This document shows positions 10,205 to 20,475 of a DNA stretch of 64,000 nt, one piece after another (within the stretch, counting starts at the first letter, position 1; every line of letters starts with the position of its first letter). The DNA is from Pyropia yezoensis (lineage: Eukaryota; Rhodophyta; Bangiophyceae; Bangiales; Bangiaceae): assembly GCA_009829735.1 (NCBI GenBank), contig CM020620.1, positions 15,349,186 through 15,413,185 of the forward strand, written 5' to 3'. Made by a program: the position numbers and the translations under genes. The notes under the pieces were generated by a model. The model did not search any database, was not told the DNA's origin, and was given only the letters and a program-made list of their open reading frames with translations.

Positions 10205-11278
10205 ATGGCGTCGGACGCGAGCGTCGGCAAGATCCTCTCCCGCCTGTCGGCGGTCGAGGCGGACCAGGCGTCCCTATCCACCGCCGTTGCGTCGGAGCGG
10301 TCGGCGGCGGTCGCCGCCGCCCGCGCCCGCCTGACCACCGCCGAGGCCGCCCGCGCCGCCGCCGAGGCGCGCGCCGCCGCCGCGGCGACCGCCGCCGCCA
10401 CCGCCGCGGCCACGTCGTCGGCGGCGGCGGCGGCGGTGCCGCCGCCGGTGCTGATGCAACTCAACATGGAGGGGATTGAGGCGGCGACCGCCGCGGCCGC
10501 CCGCGCGGCGGAACGCTCCCGCGTGCTGCGCCTGCAGGCCGAGGCGCTCGCGTCTGCGTCGGTCGCGCAGGCGGCTGCGATCACGTCGGCGCCCGCCGCG
10601 ACGCTCCCGCGGTCGCTCATTGCCGACGCGTCGGCCGCGACGCCGCCCGCGCTGCCCGCCCCGCCCGCCGTGCGGGCCATCACCCCCGCGGGGTGGGAGG
10701 GCAATGACGAGGGCGACGTCCTCGTCAAGACCGTCACCGTCGCGCTGGATGACGTGGAGCGCGCCATGCGCCTGTCCCCGCTGGTCGGCAAGGCCCGCGC
10801 GTTTGGCTGCCCGGACGTCAAGTACGGCTATGAGGTGTACTGTGTGGTGGCGGTGGCGCCGGGGGTGTCGGCGGCCAGCGTGAGTGAGTCGGCGCTGATG
10901 ATGCACGCGCAGCGGCGGCTGCCCAACGCGATGGTGCCCCGCCGCATCTTTGTGGTGGAGGGCGGGTGGAAGGAGGAGGAAGTGAGCCGCGCGACGCTGG
11001 CCGAAGAGGGGGGGCTTGCGCGGCTGCTCAAGCAGTACGGGTCGACGCCAGCTGCTGGGGGGGGGGGGGGGGCGCTGGGTCGACGGCATAGTGGGGGTAG
11101 CTGGATGAGAGAGGGGGGGGGGAGGTGGGGTGGGCGACCAAGGTGCTGGGCGGGGGGGAGTGGAGGCGGGCTTGAGAAGGAGTCGGTGGCGAGGGGTGTG
11201 AGACGGAGGATGGGTGACAGGTGGGGCGAGGTCCAACGTGATGGAGTGTTCGTGTCAGTGGGTGCCGGCGCGGTGTGA
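10205..11278 (+). CDS. Coiled-coil protein with stand-alone ANL (acyl-CoA synthetase) C-terminal domain
   Basis: The ATG at 10205 follows a C/T-rich leader. Residues 1-155 are an Ala-rich predicted coiled coil, with repeats such as AARARLTTAEAARAAAEAR. Residues about 158-260 resemble the small mobile C-terminal domain of ANL enzymes (AMP-binding C): GWEGNDEGDVLVK, then VALDDVERAMRLSPLVGKARAFGCPDVKYGYEVYC in the position of the VSPAEVE...VVGVPDxxxGE motif, then PNAMVPRRIFVVEGG for YKVPKRIxFVxxLP. The large adenylation domain is absent, and so is the PKTxxGK motif with the catalytic lysine, so it is unlikely to be an enzyme. A regulatory or binding role is possible. The end is uncertain: a G run near 11060 may have shifted the frame, and the natural stop may lie soon after residue 280. 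Confidence 0.6.
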   Translation: MASDASVGKILSRLSAVEADQASLSTAVASERSAAVAAARARLTTAEAARAAAEARAAAAATAAATAAATSSAAAAAVPPPVLMQLNMEGIEAATAAAARAAERSRVLRLQAEALASASVAQAAAITSAPAATLPRSLIADASAATPPALPAPPAVRAITPAGWEGNDEGDVLVKTVTVALDDVERAMRLSPLVGKARAFGCPDVKYGYEVYCVVAVAPGVSAASVSESALMMHAQRRLPNAMVPRRIFVVEGGWKEEEVSRATLAEEGGLARLLKQYGSTPAAGGGGGALGRRHSGGSWMREGGGRWGGRPRCWAGGSGGGLEKESVARGVRRRMGDRWGEVQRDGVFVSVGAGAV

Positions 11279-11863
11279 CGACGACGGGTGTGGGGCGCTG
11301 CGATGGACGACGTGGTGGTGGCCTGCCAGTGGCGGAGGGCAGCGGCGCCATGGCCGAGTCGGTGTGGCGGCTCGCCGAGGGGCTATGCACAACCTTCGCT
11401 CTCGGGGGGTGCATGCTCGGGGGAGCTCCTCGGCCCACCCGCACGTGGCGTGTGGTGTGTATCGGCTGGGTGTCGAGGTCACTCCTGTATTTTCGTTGAC
11501 GTGAGGCACCCGGTGGTGGGCCGCACCGTCGATGCGCCATAGTGGCGGCCACAATCCGGTCCGTGACCGCCTACCCCTCATTCGTCCCCTCTCCTTGCGG
11601 CCTAGGTTTGGTGGCCTCAGCTGTGTGCTGTGGGCGCACCGCACCCACGGGGGACAACACAGCTGCGCCCTCGAGGCGCGGGCAGCGCACAGGCTGCCCC
11701 CGAGCACCGCGCGTCCCACACCGTGTCAACCGCTGCTCCACCGGCCCTCGCGCCACCCACAGCCGCAACGCCCCCAACGACAGAATGACAAACCGGGCAT
11801 CCGCCCTCTCCCCCTAGTGCGGGGCTGCACCGCGCGCCCCCGCAATGCGCACGCGGACCCCCT
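11279..11863. other. Convergent intergenic region
   Basis: This separates two genes transcribed towards each other. I see no coding signal; it should hold both 3' UTRs. Confidence 0.5.
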
Positions 11864-13537
11864 TCAGCCCCCCCCCCCCTCTGCCGGCACCACCCCCGCC
11901 GGCCGTGGCGGGATGCCCAGCGGTAGCGTCGAGAACCCCTCCGTCGACGGGTCCCAAACCCTGGCCGAGATGCCCACCAGCCCCCCCCCCCCCTCGTCAA
12001 TCTCATACACGTTGTACCGGGCCATCACGTCCGTCCCCCCCCCAACGTACGTGCCGCTGCCGGCGTCGGCAATCAGCGTCGACGGGGAGCCGTCCATCCA
12101 CCCCCGGTACGGCACGTGGTTGTGCCCGTGCAGCAGCAGCCCCACCTCCCACCGCGCGCACAGGCGGGTGAGTCGCCAAATGTCGCCAAGCCCCCTGTTG
12201 GCCTCCTTCCACGCGCCGTGGCACACCCGCGGCGGGTGGTGGACGGCGACAACGAGGAAGCGGGCGCCGGCTTCGACCGCCGCGCCGCATGCCGCGTCGG
12301 CCGCGGCAGCCTGCGCGGCACCGACGGTGCCACACGACTCAAACGCAGACGTGGCCACCCCCGAGTTGAGGCACACGAGCGCAATGGCCTTGGCCGGCCC
12401 GAGGAGCTTGACGTAGGGGAAGCCCGCTTCCCGCGGCAGATGGTCTTCATCCTCATAGGGGCTCGGCAGTGTGCCGGGGGGGGGGTTGACATAGTCGGGG
12501 GGGGGGCGCCCGTCGGGGGGGGGGGGGGCGGCGGCCGCCTCGGGGACGGCCGGGGTGGCCACGGTCGTGGCGGCCACAGCGGCGGGTGGCACCGCGGCAC
12601 TGGCTGGCGGACTGGGCGTGCCGCCATTGGCATACGCCACTGGCGGTGGCGGCCGCACTGCAGCCGTTGGGTCTGGCGGCAAAGCGGGCGTTTCCCCAGC
12701 CATAAGCGCCAGCGGCGGCGGCGCCCCCCCCACCCCCCTGCGGTGGGGGTCATGTGTGTCCTGTGGGTGCCGGTGGGACGAACGTCGGCGGTGGTTGTGG
12801 CGACGGTGGTGGTGCCGCCGGTGCCGCTCGCTCCCCGCCATGACGAACCGCCCAAAGTTCATGTCGGGGGTGGCCACGTCCCCAAAGTACTTGGCAAACA
12901 GGCTGGACGTTACCGTCCGGGGCAGGTACGCGTCGTGGTTGCCAGGGATCACCGACAGGAGCGACGCCAGCGGCGCGACCGCCCCACCGCGGCTGCGGCC
13001 GTCGCCACCGCCACTAACGTCCCCGCTGTCCCCACTGTCGTCGCTGCCACTGTCACTGCCGCTACTGTCCATGGTGCCATTGGGAGCACCGCCATTGACG
13101 GCGGTCGCCGCGCCCCCCCCTCCCTCCGCCACCGCCGCCGCCGTCGCTGCGTCGACGCGGGCAAAAAACGCCGCGTCAACGAGCGCGCGGGCGGCGGCAA
13201 ACTCGGCGACTAGCGACAGGTTGGTCACGTCCCCCGTCAGCACCGTGTGGTCGACCCCCCCCCATCCACCCCCACCCTCCTCCCCTCCCCCCCCCGCCCT
13301 CTCCCCCGTGCCAACACGGGGGGTGGAGGTGGGGGCACCCCCCCACATGTCGGCCAGCGCCGCCGCAAACACCGCCGGCGGGTACGCGTCGGCGCCGCGG
13401 GCGGTGCGGAGGGTGAGCCAGCCGAGGAGGCGCTTGTTGGTGGCCACGTGCTTGAAGAAGCTCGTCGACGCGGGCGACGGCGTGGACGATGGCGCCGACA
13501 CGTGCACGTCACTAATGTGGGCCAGACGGAACGGCAT
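11864..13537 (-). CDS. Calcineurin-like metallophosphoesterase
   Basis: This 557-aa protein has the five blocks of the metallophosphoesterase fold in order: ISDVHVS (residues 8-14, D-x-H), TGDVTN (101-106), IPGNHD (about 197-202), VHHPPR (around 433) and HGHNHV (around 470). The ATG at 13537 is chosen because the first block starts eight residues later, as in Icc/phosphodiesterase-type enzymes; the open frame further upstream is non-conserved. Two insertions are unusual. One is a Gly/Ser/Asp-rich loop (about 135-185). The other is a 150-residue loop after GNHD, first His/Arg-rich (HRRHHHRRHNHRR) and then Pro/Ala-rich. The likely activity is phosphodiesterase or phosphomonoesterase with two metal ions; the substrate cannot be read from sequence. 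No signal peptide or membrane segment is apparent. Confidence 0.85.
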   Translation of the reverse strand: MPFRLAHISDVHVSAPSSTPSPASTSFFKHVATNKRLLGWLTLRTARGADAYPPAVFAAALADMWGGAPTSTPRVGTGERAGGGGEEGGGGWGGVDHTVLTGDVTNLSLVAEFAAARALVDAAFFARVDAATAAAVAEGGGGAATAVNGGAPNGTMDSSGSDSGSDDSGDSGDVSGGGDGRSRGGAVAPLASLLSVIPGNHDAYLPRTVTSSLFAKYFGDVATPDMNFGRFVMAGSERHRRHHHRRHNHRRRSSHRHPQDTHDPHRRGVGGAPPPLALMAGETPALPPDPTAAVRPPPPVAYANGGTPSPPASAAVPPAAVAATTVATPAVPEAAAAPPPPDGRPPPDYVNPPPGTLPSPYEDEDHLPREAGFPYVKLLGPAKAIALVCLNSGVATSAFESCGTVGAAQAAAADAACGAAVEAGARFLVVAVHHPPRVCHGAWKEANRGLGDIWRLTRLCARWEVGLLLHGHNHVPYRGWMDGSPSTLIADAGSGTYVGGGTDVMARYNVYEIDEGGGGLVGISARVWDPSTEGFSTLPLGIPPRPAGVVPAEGGGG

Positions 13538-14754
13538 GGCGCCCGCCGTGGGGGCAAGAAGGGGGGTACTCGCGGGGGGACGGTGGTGGGGTGTAGTGGT
13601 GGAGGCGAGCAAAAGTGGCGGCGAGGGCGTGGGGTTGGGGGGGGGGGGGAGAGGAAGGGAGCGACTTGGCGGAGGGCAGTGCACTGCCACTAGTGACGAC
13701 GCTCCCAGCCGCAACGACCGTTTGCCCACCGCCGATGGGGTGGACGTGGCCGCCACGCCCGTACACGAGTGCCGTCGACGGTGCGGCGGCCTGCTGTGCA
13801 CAACGCGCGAGCAGCGTCGGTGCCCACGCCGGTTCGTGCGGCCGAGCGGTGCGCTCCGAAAAAACCCCCAGCAGTGGGTACAGTATCCGCGCAAGGGGGC
13901 GGGGCCACCGCTCAACGCCAATCACTGGCGGCTCTCCACCCGCGAGGGGGTGTCAGCGCACAGTTTGTACGACAGCCCGCGCCTTTTGCATGCACAGAGC
14001 CACCTTTGCTGCCTGCATCTGCGCAAACCACCGCCTCTTCTCCCATGCTCTCTCCGCCCCCGCCCCCCCCTGACACACCCCACAGTCCCCGTACGCGGGC
14101 GTGGTGGCGGGTGACAACCACTGCCTTTGTGTCCCCCCTCCTGGCCCAGTTGGTGTGTTTATCTTCCCCATCGCCCTTCTGGTCTTCCCCCCGTCCCCTC
14201 TGTGTCTTGCTCTTGTTTTTCTAGGCCCCGTCGTGCGTTTGTAGCCGCCCCAAAGTCCCTTCGTGCTCTCCTTCCCCCTCTCCGTCCGCTTCATGTGCTC
14301 CCACTCTGCCGACGTCCCCTTCCCATGACGCCCCCCCCCCTTCCCTCCCCCCTCACCTCCGTCGACGCGCCCGTCGTCCACCCACGAGGTGCGTGGTGCC
14401 CCCTCTACGGCCGCGTGCGGTTGCGCGCTCGGGTGGAGGGGAGGGGAAAGGGACCGCTGGGGCGGTGGCTCGTGCTTTTTCCCACCCCCCGGGGACGGGG
14501 CCTGTCCCCGGCAGCCAGGGGGAGTGGCCCAGTTGGCGGAGTCAGAGAGGTGCCGGGCAGACAACGACAGCGTCCTCCTTCCTCTGGACGGCGACGCGCC
14601 CCCGACCGCGACGGCGAGAGCAGCTGTAGATGGGGTGGGCTCGAAAAAAAACCGTTAACAGTGGCGGGCGCCGGCTGAACCGCAAGGCGTGCCGCCTCCC
14701 CTCCCCCGTCGGCCCGCGTGGCCGGCGCGCTGCGGGTGGCGACGCCGCCTGCCC
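13538..14754. other. Intergenic, pyrimidine-rich; no gene seen
   Basis: It lies upstream of the metallophosphoesterase and downstream of the GT61 gene, both on the minus strand. The middle (14040-14400) is C/T-rich. A tRNA-like word near 14520 does not fold as a tRNA. Confidence 0.5.
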
Positions 14755-17187
14755 CTAGGATGCCGGCCGCCGGAACGGCGGCAGCGGCGGAAAGTGATAG
14801 TCTGCGCCCCGCCCTGACAGGACCACCCAGCCATCTGGAAAGGCCTGCCACAGGCGCTCCACCCACTCCATCGCCCCCCGCAGGCGCGCCTCGACCGCCT
14901 CCATGTCGGCGGGCGTCAGCTGCAGGATGGACTCGCGGTAGTGGAGGAAGCACCAGCTGTCCGTCGCACAGTCCCGCTCCACCCCGTGCGTCGCGGTGTG
15001 GTACGAGTAGCGCAGGCCCGCGTTGCCGCCGGCCATGTAGTAGAAGCGCACGTACCGAAAGGGGAAGAGCTCAAAGAGGGCGCCGCCCGCGGGCAGGAAC
15101 TGCGCGTTTACCAAGTTCGCCCCGTGCACGCCCACCGCCACCCCCGTGCCACGGACCGCCGCCACCTGCGCCGCCAGCGGCTGGGCACCTGAAAAGGAGG
15201 TGGTCGTGTACTTCCAGTGGTACTCGTCTGCCAGCCGCAGCAGCATCGTCCGCAGGGACCGCTCACCATACACGTTGAGCCGACGCCGCGAGCGGGGCGC
15301 CCGCAGCAGGTAGGAGATGGACCGGGGGGGCAGCGCCAGCCGGATTACGTCTGCCCCACCGTCGGCGGCGGCGTCGCCGCCCGTGCGAGGGGGTGGCGGC
15401 ATGGCCGCCCGGGACACGCCAGGCGCCGCGGCGGTGGCGTCGCCGCTGTCGGCGGCGGTGGTCGCTGCCACCGCCTGTGGGTGCACCCGCAGCTTGCTGC
15501 TGTCCGCCAGCTGCGACGGCAGCCCCGCGTAGCGATAGACTGTCTCCCGAAAGGCGAGCGCCTCGCGGGGCACCCGCGGCACGTGCGCGTCGGCACCCAG
15601 CTCGGCGGCCGTCACGACGGGGGTGTCGTTGAGAAACTGAAAGGCGTCGACGGCGCCCTCAGCGCCAAGGAGCACCGCCCGGCGGAAGCACTGGAAGTGC
15701 GACCGCGGATCCAGTCGCACCTTGCCGTAGCTCACAGACGTGCCCGCCTCTGCAGAGATGGCGCCAAGCGTCGCCTCCCGCAGGCCCTGCTTCCACGCAC
15801 CCGCCCACTGCAGACCTGAGCGAAAGCGGAGCTCCACCTCAGGGGGGGGGACCGGCGGCGGCGCGTCATAGGTGCCGGGAGCCTCGGGGGGGTCCTCGTC
15901 CACAACCGTCCCCGCATCATCCGCACCGGCGACGGCCACACCAGCGGTAGCATCCCCACTGGTCACCTGCCGCACAGTGGCCGCCCCCGCCCCCCCGCCA
16001 CGTGCATCAAACTCGCTGTCCCGAACGGCGGTAGCAGCCATGGCGGCCACCCCCCGGCTGTCAAGCCCCTCTGGGTGCACATACTTGACGAGATGGCGCA
16101 GCACATGCAGGCTAAACTGCCACGCCCGCCCAAAGTGACAAATATTGGAGGTGTACTCGTACTTGGGTGCAATGACCGCCAGGCTGTCGTGCCACCGAAA
16201 GGTGTGCTCCCGCGGCCCCCGCGGCGGGTACTCTGCGGCGGCAGCGGCAAACCACGCTGCGGGGTCCTCGGCGACGGCCGAATGGCCAAACATGGACGTG
16301 ACGCGGCGCGCGCGGAGCTTGGCGCACGCCGCGGGGTCGGCCAGCAGCGGCGGCCGGCCGTCCGCCGGCGGCGGCAGCCGCGCCCCCGTCGCGTCCACCG
16401 CGTGGCACGACACGGAGCGGGTAAAAGTGACCATTCGCTCCAGGTGGCCCCCACCAAAGCAGACGGGGCCGACCACGCACAGCGCCCGCGAGTTGATCGC
16501 CCAGTAGGCGTCGGGGCCATTGTCCCCGTCGGCGCCGGCCGCCGCCGCCGCCGCAGCGGCAGCCGCGCGGCCAGCGGCGTCGCCTGGGGGGGTAGCACCA
16601 ATCAGGTAGCACCGCTCCTCCCCCTCCCCCCCAGGCCCCGGGTGAAAGGTGGTGCCGTCGGTGGTGGACCGCCATGGCGGGGTGGGTATCTCCCATGGCT
16701 GGAGCTTGCGGGGGGGGGGGGTCGCAACCGCCGCCGCCACGAGCGCGGCTGCCCACGTGGCCAATTGGCCACCGCCGGAAGCGTGGGTGACCGCCGCGGC
16801 GGACAAGGCTCTGTCGCCGCCGCCGCCGCTGCTGCCACCAGCGCTGCCACCGCCGCCGCCGTCACCACCACCACCATCTGCCTGGGTCGGCCGGCCGGCG
16901 GCGGCGGCCAAGGCCGCGTCGGCGGCGCCCCCCCCCCAGCCCTCCGCCCCTCGCCAGCCAGACAGCACCACCACCAGCAACGACACCGACGTGGCCAGCA
17001 GCACCGCAACGAGCGTCGCGATGCAGCACCCGCCGGTGCCTCCGCCACCGGGCGAGCCGCCGGCCCAGCCGACGCGCCCCCCCCGCCGCCGCCCCGCCCG
17101 CGCAGCCGCCGTCCACGCTGACCGCCACGCGCGGCGGAGGCGGACGGGCACGCCCGCGGGGGACGGCAGGCCTCCAACCAGGGCCAT
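14755..17187 (-). CDS. GT61-type (DUF563) glycosyltransferase, type II membrane protein
   Basis: This is an 810-aa protein. A basic N-terminus (RLRRAWRSAW) is followed by one hydrophobic segment (about residues 54-79, CCIATLVAVLLATSVSLLVVV), which fits a Golgi type II anchor. A low-complexity stem with Gly/Ala runs follows. The lumenal part has the GT61 landmarks: NICHFGRAWQFSLHVLRHL (like the N-x-x-H-F/W motif), RRLNVYGERSLRTMLLRLADEY, and the diagnostic VGVHGANLVNAQFLPAGGALFELFPF (around 680-705), followed by FYYMAGGNAGLRYSYH. GT61 enzymes add xylose, arabinose or GlcNAc to wall polysaccharides or glycoproteins, so a role in the cell wall or in N- or O-glycans is plausible. The ATG at 17187 gives the complete anchor. 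A Pro/Glu-rich loop (PPPEVELRF region) is an insertion. Confidence 0.75.
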   Translation of the reverse strand: MALVGGLPSPAGVPVRLRRAWRSAWTAAARAGRRRGGRVGWAGGSPGGGGTGGCCIATLVAVLLATSVSLLVVVLSGWRGAEGWGGGAADAALAAAAGRPTQADGGGGDGGGGGSAGGSSGGGGDRALSAAAVTHASGGGQLATWAAALVAAAVATPPPRKLQPWEIPTPPWRSTTDGTTFHPGPGGEGEERCYLIGATPPGDAAGRAAAAAAAAAAGADGDNGPDAYWAINSRALCVVGPVCFGGGHLERMVTFTRSVSCHAVDATGARLPPPADGRPPLLADPAACAKLRARRVTSMFGHSAVAEDPAAWFAAAAAEYPPRGPREHTFRWHDSLAVIAPKYEYTSNICHFGRAWQFSLHVLRHLVKYVHPEGLDSRGVAAMAATAVRDSEFDARGGGAGAATVRQVTSGDATAGVAVAGADDAGTVVDEDPPEAPGTYDAPPPVPPPEVELRFRSGLQWAGAWKQGLREATLGAISAEAGTSVSYGKVRLDPRSHFQCFRRAVLLGAEGAVDAFQFLNDTPVVTAAELGADAHVPRVPREALAFRETVYRYAGLPSQLADSSKLRVHPQAVAATTAADSGDATAAAPGVSRAAMPPPPRTGGDAAADGGADVIRLALPPRSISYLLRAPRSRRRLNVYGERSLRTMLLRLADEYHWKYTTTSFSGAQPLAAQVAAVRGTGVAVGVHGANLVNAQFLPAGGALFELFPFRYVRFYYMAGGNAGLRYSYHTATHGVERDCATDSWCFLHYRESILQLTPADMEAVEARLRGAMEWVERLWQAFPDGWVVLSGRGADYHFPPLPPFRRPAS

Positions 17188-19179
17188 GGCCGACGCTACA
17201 AGCGCTTATCTAGAGGAAGGGACAGAGGGCGAAGATGAAGAGTGGTGGGAGTAAGGTGACCAAGAAGACAGGCACAGTGAAGAAGAGGTCTTCAAAAATT
17301 AAAAAAAGGAAAAAAAGAAGGAAAGGAGGGGAAGGGGAAAGCTCCAGCAGGAAGCGTCAAGACTGCGAGCTGTCAGGGTGTCGGCGTTCCGTCGCAGGAC
17401 AGGAGACGGCGGCAGGCGGCGTGTCGACGCCGCAGCGAGCCGCCGTCAACGCGGCAGCGGGGTGGGCGGTGGGCGCGGCGGCGTCACGGCCGACGGGTGG
17501 ATCCATCAGTGGTGGGCCGATGCGTGAGAGGACGCCGGCCCGCGGTCGGCAGAGGCCTGCAGCGCCGAGACCGCGACGCGGCGGCCACGGGGCACCACCA
17601 CCAGTCGCGTGCACGCAGAGACACAGCAAGGCGAGCAGGCGATCCAAGCGGGGGCCCCCTCCACCAGTTTGCAACCTGAAACTGGAGCGTTGATCCGAGG
17701 GTGCGTGCCACTTTGGTAACGAGGTCCCGATTTACTGTCAATTACATGCTTTGGTGTGTGTACCGTGTACCCTGTGCACGTTCCACTCACGGCTGCTGCA
17801 GGGGTGGGCAGGGCCCGTGTTAAATCTCGATGCACTTGGCCCTCACATCAGGCCTCGTGGGCATCCGAGATAGGCGCTTAGCGCATGTCGTCCCCACGAG
17901 CCGGGCGCGGGCCATGGCGGCGAATGGCTGAACAGGACCCTGCGTCGCTGGCAGTGTGGTGTCTCCAGCAGAGGACGGCGTGGCAGCCCGGCGTTGCACG
18001 AGGCCTCAGAGCGGGGCCCCTCCTCCCCAGTCGTACATGCAAGCTTGCTACGATTCGACCATCCACGGGGGCGTCATGCAGGAGCACCAGACGATTGTAG
18101 CCAGTGAGATGATCCAAGGCAAGAGGCGCGATGCGGACAGCCACCGTGCCAGCACTTTTTTTTTGGGCAGTGGTGGGCGCCGTCTCATCGTATGTACATA
18201 CTGTGCTGTACTGCGCTGCGTGGGCCTTGCATTGGCTGCCTCTTCAGGCCGGGCCCCCACGGGCGAGGTGCTGCTGAGGGTCTTCCTGTCGTGGCTCTTT
18301 CCTCGTGCTCGCTCGTGGCAGGTGGTGGACGGCGCCCTCGTTGGGGAGTATCCAAATTCCCGTGTTTAGTACATGCATGTGTACAGAGCGACATACCTAT
18401 GTAAATACACTATGCCGCTGAGCGCCCTGGTGCCTCCCCCCCGAAATAGTAGCGCATCAAGACGCGAGCCAGCCGCCCTCACCATACGTACAACCCCCCC
18501 TTCTGTCACGCTGTAGCCGTTTGTGCCTGTGTCGCATGCTGCCGGGTATCCCCCCCCTTGGCCAGAGGACTTCCAAGAATGCATTGCGCAACACTGAGGC
18601 AAGAGAGAGAGGACCGACCGCGGCGGGCCCCACAGCCGCGGTCTTCCGCTCAGCCCGCGCACATCAGGCGGGACCCCCACCCTCCTTTTCGTCCGCGTAG
18701 GCTGGGGGTCGTCTGCGGAACAGCCCTGGCTGCGGGCAGGCACCCCGCGCTGGTGATTGCGGTGCCGCCGACGCCGGGGGGGCACGTCGCGGTGGCGCGC
18801 ACGCGCGGGGGGGGGCGCGTGCCTTGCAAGAGTGGGCCCCGCGTGGGTGGCGCCTCTGGTTGGCTGCTGCGCGCCGGTCGTGACAAGAAGGTGTTGGACG
18901 GCGCGGCCTCGGCCCGGGCGCAACGCTCCCCGATACACATCTCAGAGGCGGGGGTGTGCCCGCGCCGTCGCGCCTCGGTTCCGGTTCGCGCCCGTCCGTA
19001 CGGCCGTGCGGCCATCAGCGCGCGGCGGTCTCTTTGAGGAAGGCCCTCCTATCCGGGCGGCAGTGCCCAGCGAGTGCCGTGGGCTCTTCCTCCCGGGAAG
19101 GGCTTCCGCTGCTGGCCCCTCTGTCACTGCCACGCTGCCGTCCCTGTCGCGCTTGAACTTGACTCTTCTTCGCGCCGCG
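17188..19179. other. Intergenic between divergent genes; no gene recognised
   Basis: The 2-kb region holds an A-rich purine tract (17295-17340) just upstream of the GT61 start and mixed-composition DNA after it. Short open frames show no domain. It should contain the promoters of the GT61 gene and of the gene at 19180. Confidence 0.4.
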
Positions 19180-20475
19180 ATGTGCTTCCTTCGTACCGTT
19201 GACGCGGCGGGCGGAGGCCTCGTCCACGTGACGTTCGCGCCGCTGAAAGACGAGGCCCGGCTGGTCGCCCTCTCGTCCCCGACCGCCGGCGGCACCGACA
19301 CAGGCACGGGCACCGGCACTGCCGCCCCCCCCACCGCTACCGCGAGTGTGACCGCAGTTGGCGCGCCCGCCATCACCGTCACGGGCAGCGGTTGTGGGGG
19401 GGGTATCTCTGGTGGCGGTGGGGGTGGTGGTATCCCCGGCGGCAGCGGGGTGGGGGACGTCGCCCCTGCGGGGGGAGCCGGCGGGGTGGCGCCCAAGGTG
19501 TTTGTGTCGCTCCCGCGGCCCGTCTGCTGCACGCACACCCCTATCTTTACGGCACAGACGCCGTCGTCGTGTAGCAGCGTGGAGGCGGCGAGGGGCGCCA
19601 CCTCTACCTGGGATCCACTTGTTGAGCTGCACCACTGGTGGGGCGACGGTGGAGGTGGCGGCGGCGGTCATGGTGGCGGTGGTGGCCGCGGCGGTCATGG
19701 TGGCGGTGGCGGCGGCGGCGATGGCGGCGGCGGTGCCATGATGCCCAGCGGCGTGGTGCCGTCGCCGCCGACGCGGGAGTGGGCGGGCACCGCGTCAACG
19801 AGCCACCCGATGGAGGTGGAGATGGTGTCGGACGGGGAGACCCCCGCCGCCACCGCCGCGGCCATGGAAGATGGGGGCGGCCACATGGTGGCCTCGCGCG
19901 CGACGCCGTGGGGAATGACTGCCGCAGTGCCGCGGTGCGCCGTTGCGCCACGGCCGCTGCCTCTCCTGCTGCCGCTGCCGGCGGCAGCGGTCGCGGCGGT
20001 CACGCCAGCCCCTCACGCGCCTACGGCGGCTGCCGCCGCTGCCGACGCGAGCGGCTACGAGTCCGCCCCCGACGCGGCGGTTGACGCGGCGCACGCCAGC
20101 CGGCTGGCGGCGGTGCGGAGCAGCCTCGGCGGCACCCGCCGGCCGCACCGCCGCGGGCGGCGGCGGGTTCACCCCGCCGCGCCGCGGGTTGTCCACGCCG
20201 AGGTGGTCGCGCTGGCCGACGCGTCAAACCGGCTGGCCGCCTTGGCCGCTGACGTTGCCGCCCGTCGGGGGGCGCTGGCCGCGACGCACGACCGGCTGCT
20301 GCGCCGACGGCTGTCGATGGACGGGCGAGGCAGCACGGCGGGGGGGGGGGGCGCGGGGGGGGGGGGGGGGGGGGTGTGTGACCGCAGGGGGGAGCGCGGC
20401 CGCGCTGGTGTGTGCCACCCGCGGTGGGCCCACGCTTGTATTCTCACGAGCAGGGGGGACCCCCGCCGGGGGTAG
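19180..20475 (+). CDS. Hypothetical low-complexity protein
   Basis: The ATG at 19180 follows a C/T-rich leader and opens MCFLRTVDAAGG. Non-repetitive patches are FAPLKDEARLVALSSP, KVFVSLPRPVCCTHTPIFTAQTP and a C-terminal helical stretch HAEVVALADASNRLAALAADVAARRGALAATHDRLLRRRLSMDG. Between them lie Gly/His-rich and Ala/Pro-rich repeats (GGGHGGGGGRGGHGGG, around residues 160-185). No family is recognised. A G run at about 20341-20370 may have altered the frame, so the last 35 residues are doubtful. The coherent helix and the absence of stops over 430 codons support a gene. Confidence 0.45.
   Translation: MCFLRTVDAAGGGLVHVTFAPLKDEARLVALSSPTAGGTDTGTGTGTAAPPTATASVTAVGAPAITVTGSGCGGGISGGGGGGGIPGGSGVGDVAPAGGAGGVAPKVFVSLPRPVCCTHTPIFTAQTPSSCSSVEAARGATSTWDPLVELHHWWGDGGGGGGGHGGGGGRGGHGGGGGGGDGGGGAMMPSGVVPSPPTREWAGTASTSHPMEVEMVSDGETPAATAAAMEDGGGHMVASRATPWGMTAAVPRCAVAPRPLPLLLPLPAAAVAAVTPAPHAPTAAAAAADASGYESAPDAAVDAAHASRLAAVRSSLGGTRRPHRRGRRRVHPAAPRVVHAEVVALADASNRLAALAADVAARRGALAATHDRLLRRRLSMDGRGSTAGGGGAGGGGGGVCDRRGERGRAGVCHPRWAHACILTSRGDPRRG

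Noticed and set aside
14515-14625. tRNA-like stretch (GTGGCCCAGTTGG ...)
   Set aside because: The start resembles a tRNA D-arm, but no matching acceptor stem or T-arm (GGTTCRANYCC) follows at the right distance.
17506-18938. Several ORFs of 60-190 codons between the GT61 gene and 19180
   Set aside because: Composition and residue usage are irregular, overlapping on both strands, without motifs.
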